Assembly: GCF_030527935.1 (NCBI RefSeq)
Contig: NZ_JAUMZV010000008.1
Location: forward strand, 6,019-70,018
Length of the DNA stretch: 64,000 bases
Direction: 5' to 3'
Source of the DNA: Kingella sp. (in: b-proteobacteria)
GTDB lineage: Bacteria > Pseudomonadota > Gammaproteobacteria > Burkholderiales > Neisseriaceae
Numbering within the stretch: the first letter of the stretch is position 1; each line of letters starts with the position of its first letter. Below, one piece after another: positions 28,403 through 36,700 of this stretch. Under the pieces are notes generated by a model. The model was given only the letters and a program-made list of their open reading frames with translations. It made no database searches and was not told the DNA's origin. The position numbers were made by a program, and so were the translations under genes.

Positions 28403-29392
28403 ATGCACAACAACGACATCATCATCTACACCACAGAAGACGGACTATCCGAATTTACCCTGCGCGAGCTTGACGGCGAACTATGGCTTACCCAAAAAGA
28501 AATTGCCGAACTCTACCAAACCAGCAAACAAAACATCGGTAAACACATCAAAGCCATATTTGCAGAACAAGAACTGGACGATTCAGTTGTAAACTTTCAG
28601 TTTACAACTGCCGCAGACGGCAAGAACTACCGCATGGGGCTTTATCCCCTCTCCCTAATCATCGCCGTCGGCTACCGCGTCCGCTCCACACGCGGTACAC
28701 AATTCCGCCAATGGGCAACACGGACATTGGGCGAATACATCAGCAAGGGCTTCGTATTAAACGACGACCGGCTGAAAAACCCGCCTGTCGGGACAAACCG
28801 TGCCGAAGATCAGTTTGAACAGTTGCTCAACCGTATCAGGGACATCCGCAGCAGCGAACGGCGGATGTATCTGCGTGTGCGCGAAATATTCGCCATGGCG
28901 GCGGATTACCAGCCCAGCTTCAAAGAAACCACCCATTTTTTCAAAATCATACAAAACAAACTTCACTACGCTTGCACCCGCCATACCGCCCCTGAAATTA
29001 TTTACCAAAGGGCAGATGCGGGGAAACCCAATATGGGGCTGACCCATTGGCGGGGCAAAGAAATCGCCAAAGCCGATGTAACCGTTGCCAAAAATTACCT
29101 GAACGAGGCAGAAATCGACGCCCTCAACCGCATCGTTTCCATGTGGCTGGATTTTGCCGAAGACCAGGCGAGCATGAAAAAACAGATATTCCTGCAAGAC
29201 TGGACGGAAAAACTGGATGCCTTCCTCGCATTCAATGACCGCCAAGTCTTACAAACGGCAGGGACAATCAGCAAAACGCAGGCAGACGAAAAAGCCCGCA
29301 TCGAATACGAAAAACTTGCCGCCGCACGCAGACTGGAAAAAGAACGCGAGGGCGAACGCCATATTGCCGAACTGCTGAGCCTGAAAAAATAG
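28403..29392 (+). CDS. RhuM family protein in the R-M operon
   Basis: A 329-residue protein of the RhuM (virulence RhuM) family. The N-terminus has a DNA-binding-like segment (LTQKEIAELYQTSKQNIGKH, about 29-48); then comes the family core (YPLSLIIAVGYRVRSTRGTQFRQWA, about 81-105) and a charged, probably coiled-coil C-terminus (about 290-329). RhuM was named from a Salmonella pathogenicity island, and its function is unknown. Such genes are often found inside type I R-M loci, so a role in defence or its control is an inference. It lies 49 bp after hsdR. Confidence 0.85.
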   Translation: MHNNDIIIYTTEDGLSEFTLRELDGELWLTQKEIAELYQTSKQNIGKHIKAIFAEQELDDSVVNFQFTTAADGKNYRMGLYPLSLIIAVGYRVRSTRGTQFRQWATRTLGEYISKGFVLNDDRLKNPPVGTNRAEDQFEQLLNRIRDIRSSERRMYLRVREIFAMAADYQPSFKETTHFFKIIQNKLHYACTRHTAPEIIYQRADAGKPNMGLTHWRGKEIAKADVTVAKNYLNEAEIDALNRIVSMWLDFAEDQASMKKQIFLQDWTEKLDAFLAFNDRQVLQTAGTISKTQADEKARIEYEKLAAARRLEKEREGERHIAELLSLKK

Positions 29393-29566
29393 CAGGCATC
29401 AATGCAGGCTGCTTAAAAAAGTGCGGTCGGATTTTGAAATGTTTTTTCAGACGACCTTTATTATGGAGTAAATATTTTTGCTTACTGGAAACTGTGATGA
29501 TTCTGCATAGTAAGGCGAAAGATTATTTTGCAAGTTGGTGGCTAGATAAAAAATTGAGATAAAAAT

Positions 29567-30763
29567 ATGAGTGATTGGAAAATATATACAATTTCTGAAG
29601 CATGTAAAAGATTTAGCAGTGGCAAAGGAATAACAGCTAGTCAAATATTTGAAATAGGTGCATACCCTGTTTTTGGTGGAAATGGAATCAGAGGCTATAC
29701 AGATGCTTATAATTTTGAAGGGGAATGTGCAATTATTGGGCGTCAAGGTGCTTATTGTGGTAATACGAAATATTTTTGTGGCAAAGCATATATGACAGAA
29801 CATGCTATCGTAGCAACTGCAAATGATGAACATAATATTGGATATATTGCCAATTTATTATCCATTATGAATTTAGGGCAATACCAGGGACAATCAGCAC
29901 AACCTGGATTGTCAGTAAATACTTTGTCAAAAATAGAGTTAAAACTACCCGATAAAAAAACTCAGGATAGTATCTTTTCCCTTTTATCCACTTTGGACAA
30001 AAAAATCGCCCTGAACAAACAAATCAACGCGCGCTTGGAACAGATGGCAAAAACCCTGTACGACTACTGGTTCGTGCAGTTCGACTTCCCCGACGCAGAC
30101 GGCAAGCCTTACAAATCCTCAGGCGGTGAAATGGTGTTTGATGAAACTTTAAAACGGAAAATTCCGAAGGGGTGGGAGGTGAAAAATTTGGGGAATTTGG
30201 CAGAAATCGTCGGTGGCAGTACGCCATCAACTGCCGATAGCGATAATTTTTGCTCCAATGGAACAGCATGGATTACACCTTATGATTTATCTAAAAATCA
30301 AGACAATAAATTTATTAGTCATGGTGAAATAGATGTTTCTGAAAAAGGAATAAAAAATGCCAGTTTGAAAAAATATCCTACTGGAACAGTTTTAATGAGT
30401 TCAAGGGCACCCATCGGATATATGGCTATTGCAAGAAATGAGGTAACAACGAATCAAGGCTTTAAGTCATTTATTCCAAATAAGGGATTTTCGAAAGAGT
30501 TTGTCTTTTATGCTGTTAAAAATTCTCTAAAATCAATTATGCAATCAGCTTCGGGTTCCACATTTAAAGAAGTTTCAGCAACCACACTACACTCAATTCA
30601 AGCAGTTTTCCCAAAACATGAATTGGTAGAAAAATATACAGAAAGAAGTAAAAAAATATTTAAAATTCAGGACAATTTAGAAAAACAAAACCACCAGCTA
30701 ACCCAACTACGTGATTTCCTACTGCCCATGCTGATGAACGGGCAGGTATCCGTGGCGGAATAA
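29567..30763 (+). CDS. hsdS: Type I restriction enzyme, S (specificity) subunit
   Basis: This subunit chooses the DNA target for both cutting and methylation. Its 398 residues have two target recognition domains (about 1-135 and 195-355) and two conserved helical regions (about 137-175, SLLSTLDKKIALNKQINARL; and 360-398, ending LRDFLLPMLMNGQVSVAE). The recognition domains are much more AT-rich than the conserved parts and their neighbours, as expected where domains are swapped by recombination. The recognition sequence cannot be read from this. Confidence 0.94.
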   Translation: MSDWKIYTISEACKRFSSGKGITASQIFEIGAYPVFGGNGIRGYTDAYNFEGECAIIGRQGAYCGNTKYFCGKAYMTEHAIVATANDEHNIGYIANLLSIMNLGQYQGQSAQPGLSVNTLSKIELKLPDKKTQDSIFSLLSTLDKKIALNKQINARLEQMAKTLYDYWFVQFDFPDADGKPYKSSGGEMVFDETLKRKIPKGWEVKNLGNLAEIVGGSTPSTADSDNFCSNGTAWITPYDLSKNQDNKFISHGEIDVSEKGIKNASLKKYPTGTVLMSSRAPIGYMAIARNEVTTNQGFKSFIPNKGFSKEFVFYAVKNSLKSIMQSASGSTFKEVSATTLHSIQAVFPKHELVEKYTERSKKIFKIQDNLEKQNHQLTQLRDFLLPMLMNGQVSVAE

Positions 30764-30811
30764 TCTGGATTCAAGAATCCGACCGATACAATAAAAAGAA
30801 CGAGATAAAAA

Positions 30812-32413
30812 ATGACCGAACAACACTTTACTGAACAAACCAAAGCCCTGATTGACAGCTTGAAAACCATTTGCGCCAACTATGGCTTAGGCAATGACGG
30901 CAACGAGTTCAAAATCATCAGTCAGGCTTTTTTGTATAAATTCTTAAACGACAAATACGATTTCGAAGTCAAAAAAATTCGCAAAGAAAAGCCCGACGAG
31001 CCGATCAAGTTCGTCAATATGGATATTGAGGGGAAAACAGCGGTTTTGAAGCCTGAGCATTCCATCAAGTATTTATCAGAGCGACAAAACGGCGCAGACT
31101 TTGCCAAACTCTTTGACGATACGCTCACCGATATTGCCGCGCAGAATGCGGAGTTGTTTTCGGTGAAAACCGAAGGCGGGGCGAAAATTGTGTTGTTCGA
31201 GCGTATTAGTCAGTACATTACTGACGAAGGCCGACGCGATGATTTTTGCCGCGCGCTGATTTCCAAGCTGGCGGGTTTCAGTTTTGAGGCAATTTTTGCG
31301 CAAAAATTCGATTTTTTCGCCACGATTTTTGAATACCTGATTAAAGACTACAACAGCAATTCCGGCGGCAAATATGCAGAATACTACACGCCGCATGCGG
31401 TGGCGCGGATTATGGCGGATATTTTGGTGCCGGAGGAAGTGCGCGGGCAAATCCGCAGCGTGGACGTTTACGACCCGTCGGCCGGTTCGGGAACGCTGTT
31501 GATGAATGTCGCCCATGCCATCGGCGAAGACAAATGTATGATTTATACGCAGGATATTTCGCAAAAATCGTCCAATCTTTTGCGTCTGAATCTGATTTTG
31601 AATAATCTGGTGCATTCTTTGAATAATGTGGTTCAGGGCAATACGATTTTGTCGCCCGCCCATAAAGACGCTTCAGGCCGTCTGAAAAAATTTGATTTCA
31701 TCGTTTCTAATCCGCCGTTTAAATTGGATTTCAGCGATTTTCGCGACCAACTGGAAGGCGAGGAAAACCGCGAACGCTTTTTTGCCGGTATCCCGAAAAT
31801 CAAAGCAAAAGATACGGATAAGATGGAAATCTACCAGCTTTTTATCCAGCATATCTTGTTTTCCCTGAAAGAAAACGGCAAAGCGGCAATTGTATTGCCG
31901 ACGGGCTTTATCACTGCCCAATCAGGCATTGACAAAAAAATCCGCGAACATCTGGTAGAAAACAAAATGCTCGCCGGCGTGGTGTCCATGCCTTCCAATA
32001 TTTTCGCCACGACGGGAACCAACGTTTCCATCCTGTTTATCGATAAAGCCAATAAAGGCGAAGTGGTGTTAATCGACGCATCGGGCTTGGGTGAAAAAAT
32101 CAAAGACGGCAAAAACCAAAAAACCGTACTTTCCCGCGCAGAAGAACAAAAAATCTGCAATACCTTCACCCACAAACAGGCTGTGGAAGATTTCAGCGTG
32201 GTGGTCAGCTACGATGAAATCAAAGCCAAAAACTACAGCCTGTCAGCAGGGCAATATTTCGAGGTAAAGATTGATTATGTGGATATTTCTGCCGACGAAT
32301 TTGCGCAGAAAATGGCGGATTTTTCGGCGGATTTGGATAAACTCTTCGCGGAATCTGCTGAATTAGAAAAAGAGATTAAAGAAAAGCTGCAAACGCTGAA
32401 ATTTAGCGGATAA
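30812..32413 (+). CDS. hsdM: Type I restriction enzyme, M (adenine methyltransferase) subunit
   Basis: The subunit that methylates adenine at the target chosen by HsdS. The 533-residue protein has the N-terminal HsdM helical domain, the SAM-binding motif DPSAGSGT (221-228) and the catalytic NPPF (300-303), all intact. A Neisseria-dialect DUS (31675-31686) lies in frame and encodes SGRLKK at about 288-293. It lies 48 bp after hsdS. Confidence 0.96.
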   Translation: MTEQHFTEQTKALIDSLKTICANYGLGNDGNEFKIISQAFLYKFLNDKYDFEVKKIRKEKPDEPIKFVNMDIEGKTAVLKPEHSIKYLSERQNGADFAKLFDDTLTDIAAQNAELFSVKTEGGAKIVLFERISQYITDEGRRDDFCRALISKLAGFSFEAIFAQKFDFFATIFEYLIKDYNSNSGGKYAEYYTPHAVARIMADILVPEEVRGQIRSVDVYDPSAGSGTLLMNVAHAIGEDKCMIYTQDISQKSSNLLRLNLILNNLVHSLNNVVQGNTILSPAHKDASGRLKKFDFIVSNPPFKLDFSDFRDQLEGEENRERFFAGIPKIKAKDTDKMEIYQLFIQHILFSLKENGKAAIVLPTGFITAQSGIDKKIREHLVENKMLAGVVSMPSNIFATTGTNVSILFIDKANKGEVVLIDASGLGEKIKDGKNQKTVLSRAEEQKICNTFTHKQAVEDFSVVVSYDEIKAKNYSLSAGQYFEVKIDYVDISADEFAQKMADFSADLDKLFAESAELEKEIKEKLQTLKFSG

Positions 32414-32488
32414 GCGCAAGTCTGCACAAAGCGGGTTTGTGAAAAGGATGAGTGATGTTCTAGTATTACTCAAATGAAATTAAGGTAG

Positions 32489-32533
32489 AAAAGCGGTCTG
32501 CACTTTGACAAATGCAAGTGCAGACCGCTTTTT
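32489..32533. terminator. Strong bidirectional terminator between hsdM and the AlkD-like gene
   Basis: AAAAGCGGTCTGCACTT (left arm from 32489) pairs with AAGTGCAGACCGCTTTT (right arm to about 32532), with A and T runs on either side. It can end transcripts from hsdM and from the convergent gene. Unlike the terminators outside the island it is not built from DUS. Confidence 0.85.
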
Positions 32534-32573
32534 ACATTTTGGCTCTGTAGAAACTTCATTGAAGTTCACGTTT

Positions 32574-33242
32574 TCAGACGACCTTTGGCGTCAGGTATTT
32601 ACTTGCTTCGCGCAGGCTCAGTTTGGCCATTTCGTGCCGGTGGTGGTCGATAAAGCCTTGTACCCATTCGGGGTTGGTTTTGCTGTAATCGCGCAATGCC
32701 CAGCCGATGGCTTTGTTGATGAAAAATTCTTTTTGCCCCAGATTGTTGCAGATGATTTTTTCCAGCAGCGCGGTGTCAGTGTGTTGTTTGCGGAGCAGTT
32801 GGTGGTCGATGGCGACGCGGCGCAGCCAGATGTTTTCGTCGGTGCTCCATGCCAATAGGACGGCATTGACTTCGGGGTGGCGCAGGGCAATGTCGCCAAC
32901 AATGCGGTCGAGTACGTCGGCGCTATCCCACCATGATTTTTTGGTAATCAGCGTTTGCAAACACGGGATGTCTTGCGGGGTCAGGTGCTGTTGCATTTTC
33001 TTCAGGTATTCGAGCGCGGCGTATTGCAATTCGCGGTGCGGGTCGTCCCAGCAGCGGCGCACGAAATCCCAATCGACCGGCTGTTTGGCGGCCTCTTTGA
33101 AAAACGGGCGGCACAGGCAGGCAAGCTCCGGTTTGCCGATGCCGAAATAGGCAAAACGGTGTTTCATGTATGCCTGCATCGGTGCGGCGCGTTCGGGGTT
33201 GGCGTGTTGTTGCAGGATGGCGAGCAGGGTGGGGTAGTCCAT
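32574..33242 (-). CDS. AlkD-like DNA alkylation repair protein (HEAT repeats)
   Basis: A 222-residue all-helical protein of the AlkC/AlkD DNA glycosylase superfamily (COG4912), which removes alkylated bases without flipping them. Signature regions include FAYFGIGKPELACLCRPFFK (about 30-49) and the KSWWDSADVLDRIVG motif (about 100-114). The terminal residues KVV and the stop codon come from an AGGTCGTCTGAA site, so the uptake sequence forms the 3' end of the gene. It points against the hsd genes, inside the island. Confidence 0.85.
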   Translation of the reverse strand: MDYPTLLAILQQHANPERAAPMQAYMKHRFAYFGIGKPELACLCRPFFKEAAKQPVDWDFVRRCWDDPHRELQYAALEYLKKMQQHLTPQDIPCLQTLITKKSWWDSADVLDRIVGDIALRHPEVNAVLLAWSTDENIWLRRVAIDHQLLRKQHTDTALLEKIICNNLGQKEFFINKAIGWALRDYSKTNPEWVQGFIDHHRHEMAKLSLREASKYLTPKVV

Positions 33243-33367
33243 AGGGTTTTCCTTTTTAAAGGAGATGGCAGGATTTGGGTTCGTCTGAAAAGGGTTCTGA
33301 ATTGGGGTGCAGGCTGTAGAAACCAGTAGCGTTGTTTACAGTATTTCCAGGAGAATACTGACATGAA

Positions 33368-33579
33368 GGCATATAGGACAAAAAAGGTACTCCCCTTTAT
33401 GAATTCGTGAACTAGCAAACATGGTATTTGCAACGTTATTTACTGTTTTATTTGCTATTTTTTTAGCCTATTTAAAGATGCAAAAAGAGCTTTTTTGCAT
33501 TCAAAGGTTTTGACCCCGCTTAAAGCCTTGCTGCATAAGGCTCACAGGATTTTTTAGCACCTTTTTTGTCCTATATGCC
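33368..33579. mobile_element. 212-bp MITE inserted in the right IS481 copy
   Basis: A non-coding element whose ends are perfect inverted repeats of 21 bases (starting GGCATATAGGACAAAAAAGG; complement at the other end). The flanking bases GACATGAA at 33360-33367 and 33580-33587 are an exact 8-bp target duplication, present once in the left IS copy. The 8-bp duplication would fit mobilisation by an IS1595- or ISL3-like transposase, which is inference. Confidence 0.92.
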
Positions 33580-33582
33580 GAC

Positions 33583-34389
33583 ATGAACATGCACAAAAAC
33601 ACCAGGCTCACCCCGCACCACCGCCAAGCCATTTGGACAGCCTACACACAGGAGAAGGAAAGCGTAAGCTCATTGGCTCGTCGTTACCAAGTCAGCCGCG
33701 TCACCATCTACCGCGCACTTAAAGCCGCAAGGGGCAGGCTGCCCAAACCCCAAACCAGCACCAACAACCGTTTCAAACAGGCAAAGTACGGAATGAAACG
33801 CCTGGCCAAGGTAGAACGCAGTATTCAGGAAAAACTCAAAAAGCAGGCCAAACGCTACAACAAGTCCTATCCCGGCGAAATGGTGCACGTCGATACCAAA
33901 CGGCTGCCGCTGCTCAAAGGGCAGAAAGCCACCGATAAGCGGGATTACCTGTTTGTCGCCATTGATGATTTCTCAAGAGAGCTGTACGCCGCCATCCTGC
34001 CGGACAAAACCGCAGACAGTGCGGCCAAGTTCCTAACGGAACAAGTCATCGAACCCTGCCCCTATTTGATCGAGTGCGTGTATTCGGACAACGGCAGCGA
34101 ATATAAAGGCGGGGCAAGTCATGCTTTCGGCACTGCCTGTTATGAAAACGGCATCAATCAAAAGTTTACCTGTCCTGCCCGTCCGCAGACCAACGGTAAA
34201 GCCGAGAGGGTTATTCGAACGATTATGGAAATGTGGCACGAAAAGCAGAGTTTTGACAGTCCGGAACACCGGCAAAAGGAGCTGTGCCGATTCGTGAACT
34301 TTTATAACACCGTGAAGCCGCACGGCAGCTTGGACGGCGATACGCCGTTTGAGGTCTTGCAGGCTTACTTTTCCCAACCTGTGGTGTAA
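33583..34389 (+). CDS. IS481-family transposase (right copy), leader displaced
   Basis: A 268-residue frame, intact and differing from the left copy by one residue (Ser for Thr in ESVSSLARR). The target duplication rebuilt the ATG, but the MITE now sits between the gene and its AGGAGA ribosome site. The new upstream sequence (TGTCCTATATGCCGACATG) has no obvious ribosome site, so this copy is probably poorly translated. Confidence 0.85.
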   Translation: MNMHKNTRLTPHHRQAIWTAYTQEKESVSSLARRYQVSRVTIYRALKAARGRLPKPQTSTNNRFKQAKYGMKRLAKVERSIQEKLKKQAKRYNKSYPGEMVHVDTKRLPLLKGQKATDKRDYLFVAIDDFSRELYAAILPDKTADSAAKFLTEQVIEPCPYLIECVYSDNGSEYKGGASHAFGTACYENGINQKFTCPARPQTNGKAERVIRTIMEMWHEKQSFDSPEHRQKELCRFVNFYNTVKPHGSLDGDTPFEVLQAYFSQPVV

Positions 34390-34419
34390 ACAACGCGGTT
34401 ATTTTCTACACCATTTACG

Positions 34420-34770
34420 ACTGCTTAATGCTACCGCCCACTCCCCTACGTCCAGCCGAACGAAGCATTCTTTTTTCGGGAAAAAGCGTGCGCTTGTTCG
34501 ACGACGCGCAAAGCGCGGCTAGTTCGCACGCGCCGAAAAAAGGATGCGCAGTGAGGGAAGTCTGCGAAGCAGACCTGCACGTCGGGGTCGCCTTTCTTTT
34601 GCTTACTTTTCTTTGGCGAAGCAAAGAAAAGTAAGTGCCCCGCTGGCATGAAGCGCATGGTTAAAGCTAAACAAAAAGCTAACCACAAAGCACTCATTCC
34701 TTTTTCAGGCTGCCTGCCGTTGTCGCATGAATGTTTATTGTCGCCTTGCCATCCAGTAGGCAGCCTGAAA
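34420..34770. repeat. 351-bp tandem repeat, unit 1
   Basis: Almost identical to 34843-35194. It includes a strong hairpin (14-bp stem CTTACTTTTCTTTG at 34602-34615 with its complement at 34622-34635) and ends with an inverted DUS pair. Short frames here in several readings show no protein character and I do not call them genes. Confidence 0.85.
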
Positions 34771-34842
34771 AATGGTTTAGCGTAGCGCGGACGGTTTTTT
34801 GCTGCGAGACGAATTGGGTTTCAGGCTGCCTACCGCTTCACA

Positions 34843-35194
34843 ACTGTTTAATGCTACCGCCCACCCCCTACGTCCAGCCGAACGAAGCATCCTTTTTTCG
34901 GAAAAAAGCGTGCGCTTGTTCGACGACGCGCGTAGCGCGACTAGTTCGCACGCGCCGGAAAAAGGATGCGTAGTGAGGGAAGTCTGCGAAGCAGACCTGC
35001 ACGTCGGGGTCGCCTTTCTTTTGCTTACTTTTCTTTGGCGAAGCAAAGAAAAGTAAGTGCCCCGCTGGCATGAAGCGCATGGTTAAAGCTAAACAAAAAG
35101 CTAACCACAAAGCACTCATTCCTTTTTCAGGCTGCCTGCCGTTGTCGCATGAATGTTTATTGTCGCCTTGCCATCCAATAGGCAGCCTGAAAAC
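34843..35194. repeat. 351-bp tandem repeat, unit 2
   Basis: Second copy, offset 423 bp from the first, with a handful of substitutions. The spacer between units (34771-34842) matches the sequence just left of the IS481 island (24285-24348). Confidence 0.85.
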
Positions 35195-35338
35195 AATTTT
35201 GCCCTAGCGCAAACGATTTTTGTTGCGCAATGGATTGATTTCCAGCCCAGCCGATCCCCAATAAGGCAGCCTGAAACCTATCCTTATGCTATCATCCGTT
35301 AAACTTTCTTAACACTCGTCCCCCCAAAGGAAACCATC

Positions 35339-36541
35339 ATGCAAAACTACCAAGCCCCCAACGAACAAGGCTTTTTTGGCGAACACGGCGGCGTGTACGT
35401 TGCCGAAACGCTGATTCCCGCGCTGCAAGAACTCGCCCAAGCCTATGCCGCCGCCAAGCAAGACCCGCAATTTTGGGCAGAATTTGAGCGCGATTTAAAA
35501 CACTATGTCGGCCGCCCCAGCCCCGTTTACCACGCCGAACGCCTGTCCGCCCATCTCGGCGGCGCGCAAATCTGGCTCAAACGCGAAGACCTAAACCACA
35601 CAGGCGCGCACAAAATCAACAACACCATCGGGCAAGCCCTACTCGCCCGCCGCATGGGCAAAAAGCGCGTCATCGCCGAAACAGGCGCAGGGCAACACGG
35701 CGTAGCCAGCGCCACCGTAGCCGCCCGCTTTGGCATGGAATGCCATGTTTACATGGGCGCAGACGACATCATCCGCCAAGCCCCCAACGTGTTCCGCATG
35801 AAATTGCTCGGCGCAAACGTAGTCAGCGTGGACAGCGGCAGCCGCACACTTAAAGACGCAATGAACGAAGCCATGCGCGAATGGGTTGCCCGCGTGGACG
35901 ACACCTTCTACATCATCGGCACCGCCGCCGGCCCCGCGCCCTATCCCGAAATGGTGCGCGATTTTCAATGCGTCATCGGGCGCGAAGCCCAAGCGCAAAT
36001 GCAAGAAGCCATCGGGCGGCAACCCGACGTTGCCGTAGCCTGCGTGGGCGGCGGCTCCAACGCCATCGGCTTGTTCCACCCCTATATCGCCACCGCGCAA
36101 ACCCGCCTAATCGGCGTGGAAGCAGGCGGCTTGGGCATCCACACCGCCAGCCACGCCGCGCCCATCTCATCCCACGCCCCCATCGGCGTGCTGCACGGCT
36201 TTCGCAGCTATTTGATGCAAGACGACAACGGACAAGTGCTCGGCACGCATTCCGTGTCCGCAGGCTTGGACTACCCCGGTATCGGGCCCGAACACAGCCA
36301 TCTGCACGACATCAAGCGCGTGGAATACACCACCGCAGACGACGAAGCTGCCTTGCAAGCCTTTGATTTACTTTGCCTATACGAAGGCATCATCCCCGCG
36401 CTGGAAAGCAGCCACGCGCTCGTATGGGCGGTGGAAAACGCACCGAAAATGAGCAAAGAGCAAGTGATTTTGGTGAACCTATCAGGGCGCGGCGATAAAG
36501 ACATCAACACCGTAGCAAAGCTCAAAGGGATTGAGATTTAA
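35339..36541 (+). CDS. trpB: Tryptophan synthase beta chain
   Basis: This PLP enzyme joins indole and serine to give tryptophan. The 400-residue protein shows the PLP lysine in [15 protein letters not shown] (about 82-96), the GAGQHGVA loop and the phosphate-binding GGGSNAIG (about 235-242). An AAAGGA ribosome site precedes ATG. trpA is not adjacent; the next genes belong to a signalling operon on the other strand. Confidence 0.97.
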   Translation: MQNYQAPNEQGFFGEHGGVYVAETLIPALQELAQAYAAAKQDPQFWAEFERDLKHYVGRPSPVYHAERLSAHLGGAQIWLKREDLNHTGAHKINNTIGQALLARRMGKKRVIAETGAGQHGVASATVAARFGMECHVYMGADDIIRQAPNVFRMKLLGANVVSVDSGSRTLKDAMNEAMREWVARVDDTFYIIGTAAGPAPYPEMVRDFQCVIGREAQAQMQEAIGRQPDVAVACVGGGSNAIGLFHPYIATAQTRLIGVEAGGLGIHTASHAAPISSHAPIGVLHGFRSYLMQDDNGQVLGTHSVSAGLDYPGIGPEHSHLHDIKRVEYTTADDEAALQAFDLLCLYEGIIPALESSHALVWAVENAPKMSKEQVILVNLSGRGDKDINTVAKLKGIEI

Positions 36542-36700
36542 TCCTATGCGAATAGGCAGACTGAAACGAAGTTCAGCGTAACCCCAAACGCTTGGTGTTA
36601 TGCCAAACGGTTTTTGCTGGATGGATTGGTTTTCAGGCTGCCTATGACGCATAAAAAACAGCTCTTTGAACGCATCAAAGAGCTGTTGCTACTAAACAAT

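Larger units (their letters stand above)
24349..34410. mobile_element. Composite-transposon-like island with type I R-M system
   Basis: A 10,062-bp unit bounded by co-directional IS481-family copies, carrying hsdR, rhuM, hsdS, hsdM and an AlkD-like gene. Inside it I find no TTCAGGCTGC/GCAGCCTGAA, although the flanks carry this about every few hundred bases. It has instead two AGGCCGTCTGAA (27084-27095, 31675-31686) and two AGGTCGTCTGAA (29446-29457, 32573-32584) sites. The outer flanks rejoin into a repeat unit duplicated next door (34750-35194). This indicates acquisition from a Neisseria-type donor. No terminal target duplication was found, so transposition of the whole unit is inferred. 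Confidence 0.8.
33315..34410 (+). mobile_element. IS481-family insertion sequence, right copy, interrupted by a MITE
   Basis: The same element as 24349-25224 in the same orientation. Its 1096 bp equal the 876-bp IS plus a 212-bp insert plus an 8-bp duplication. Seven substitutions from the left copy are all in the first 105 bp of the coding region; I see none in the remaining 700 or so. Confidence 0.88.
34411..35338. other. Gene-free repeat region between the island and trpB
   Basis: About 930 bp holding the two 351-bp tandem units, their spacer and DUS copies. No supported gene. The last 60 bp form the trpB leader. Confidence 0.7.

Noticed and set aside
24349..34410. Island as an integrated prophage or integrative conjugative element
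   Set aside because: No integrase of the tyrosine or large-serine type, no relaxase, no phage genes and no tRNA attachment site. The IS481 copies at both edges give a simpler explanation.
34415..35119. Short open frames on both strands in the tandem repeat (about 65-90 codons)
   Set aside because: The frames lie in a duplicated block, overlap each other on both strands, lack ribosome sites and show no domain. I describe the block as a repeat instead.
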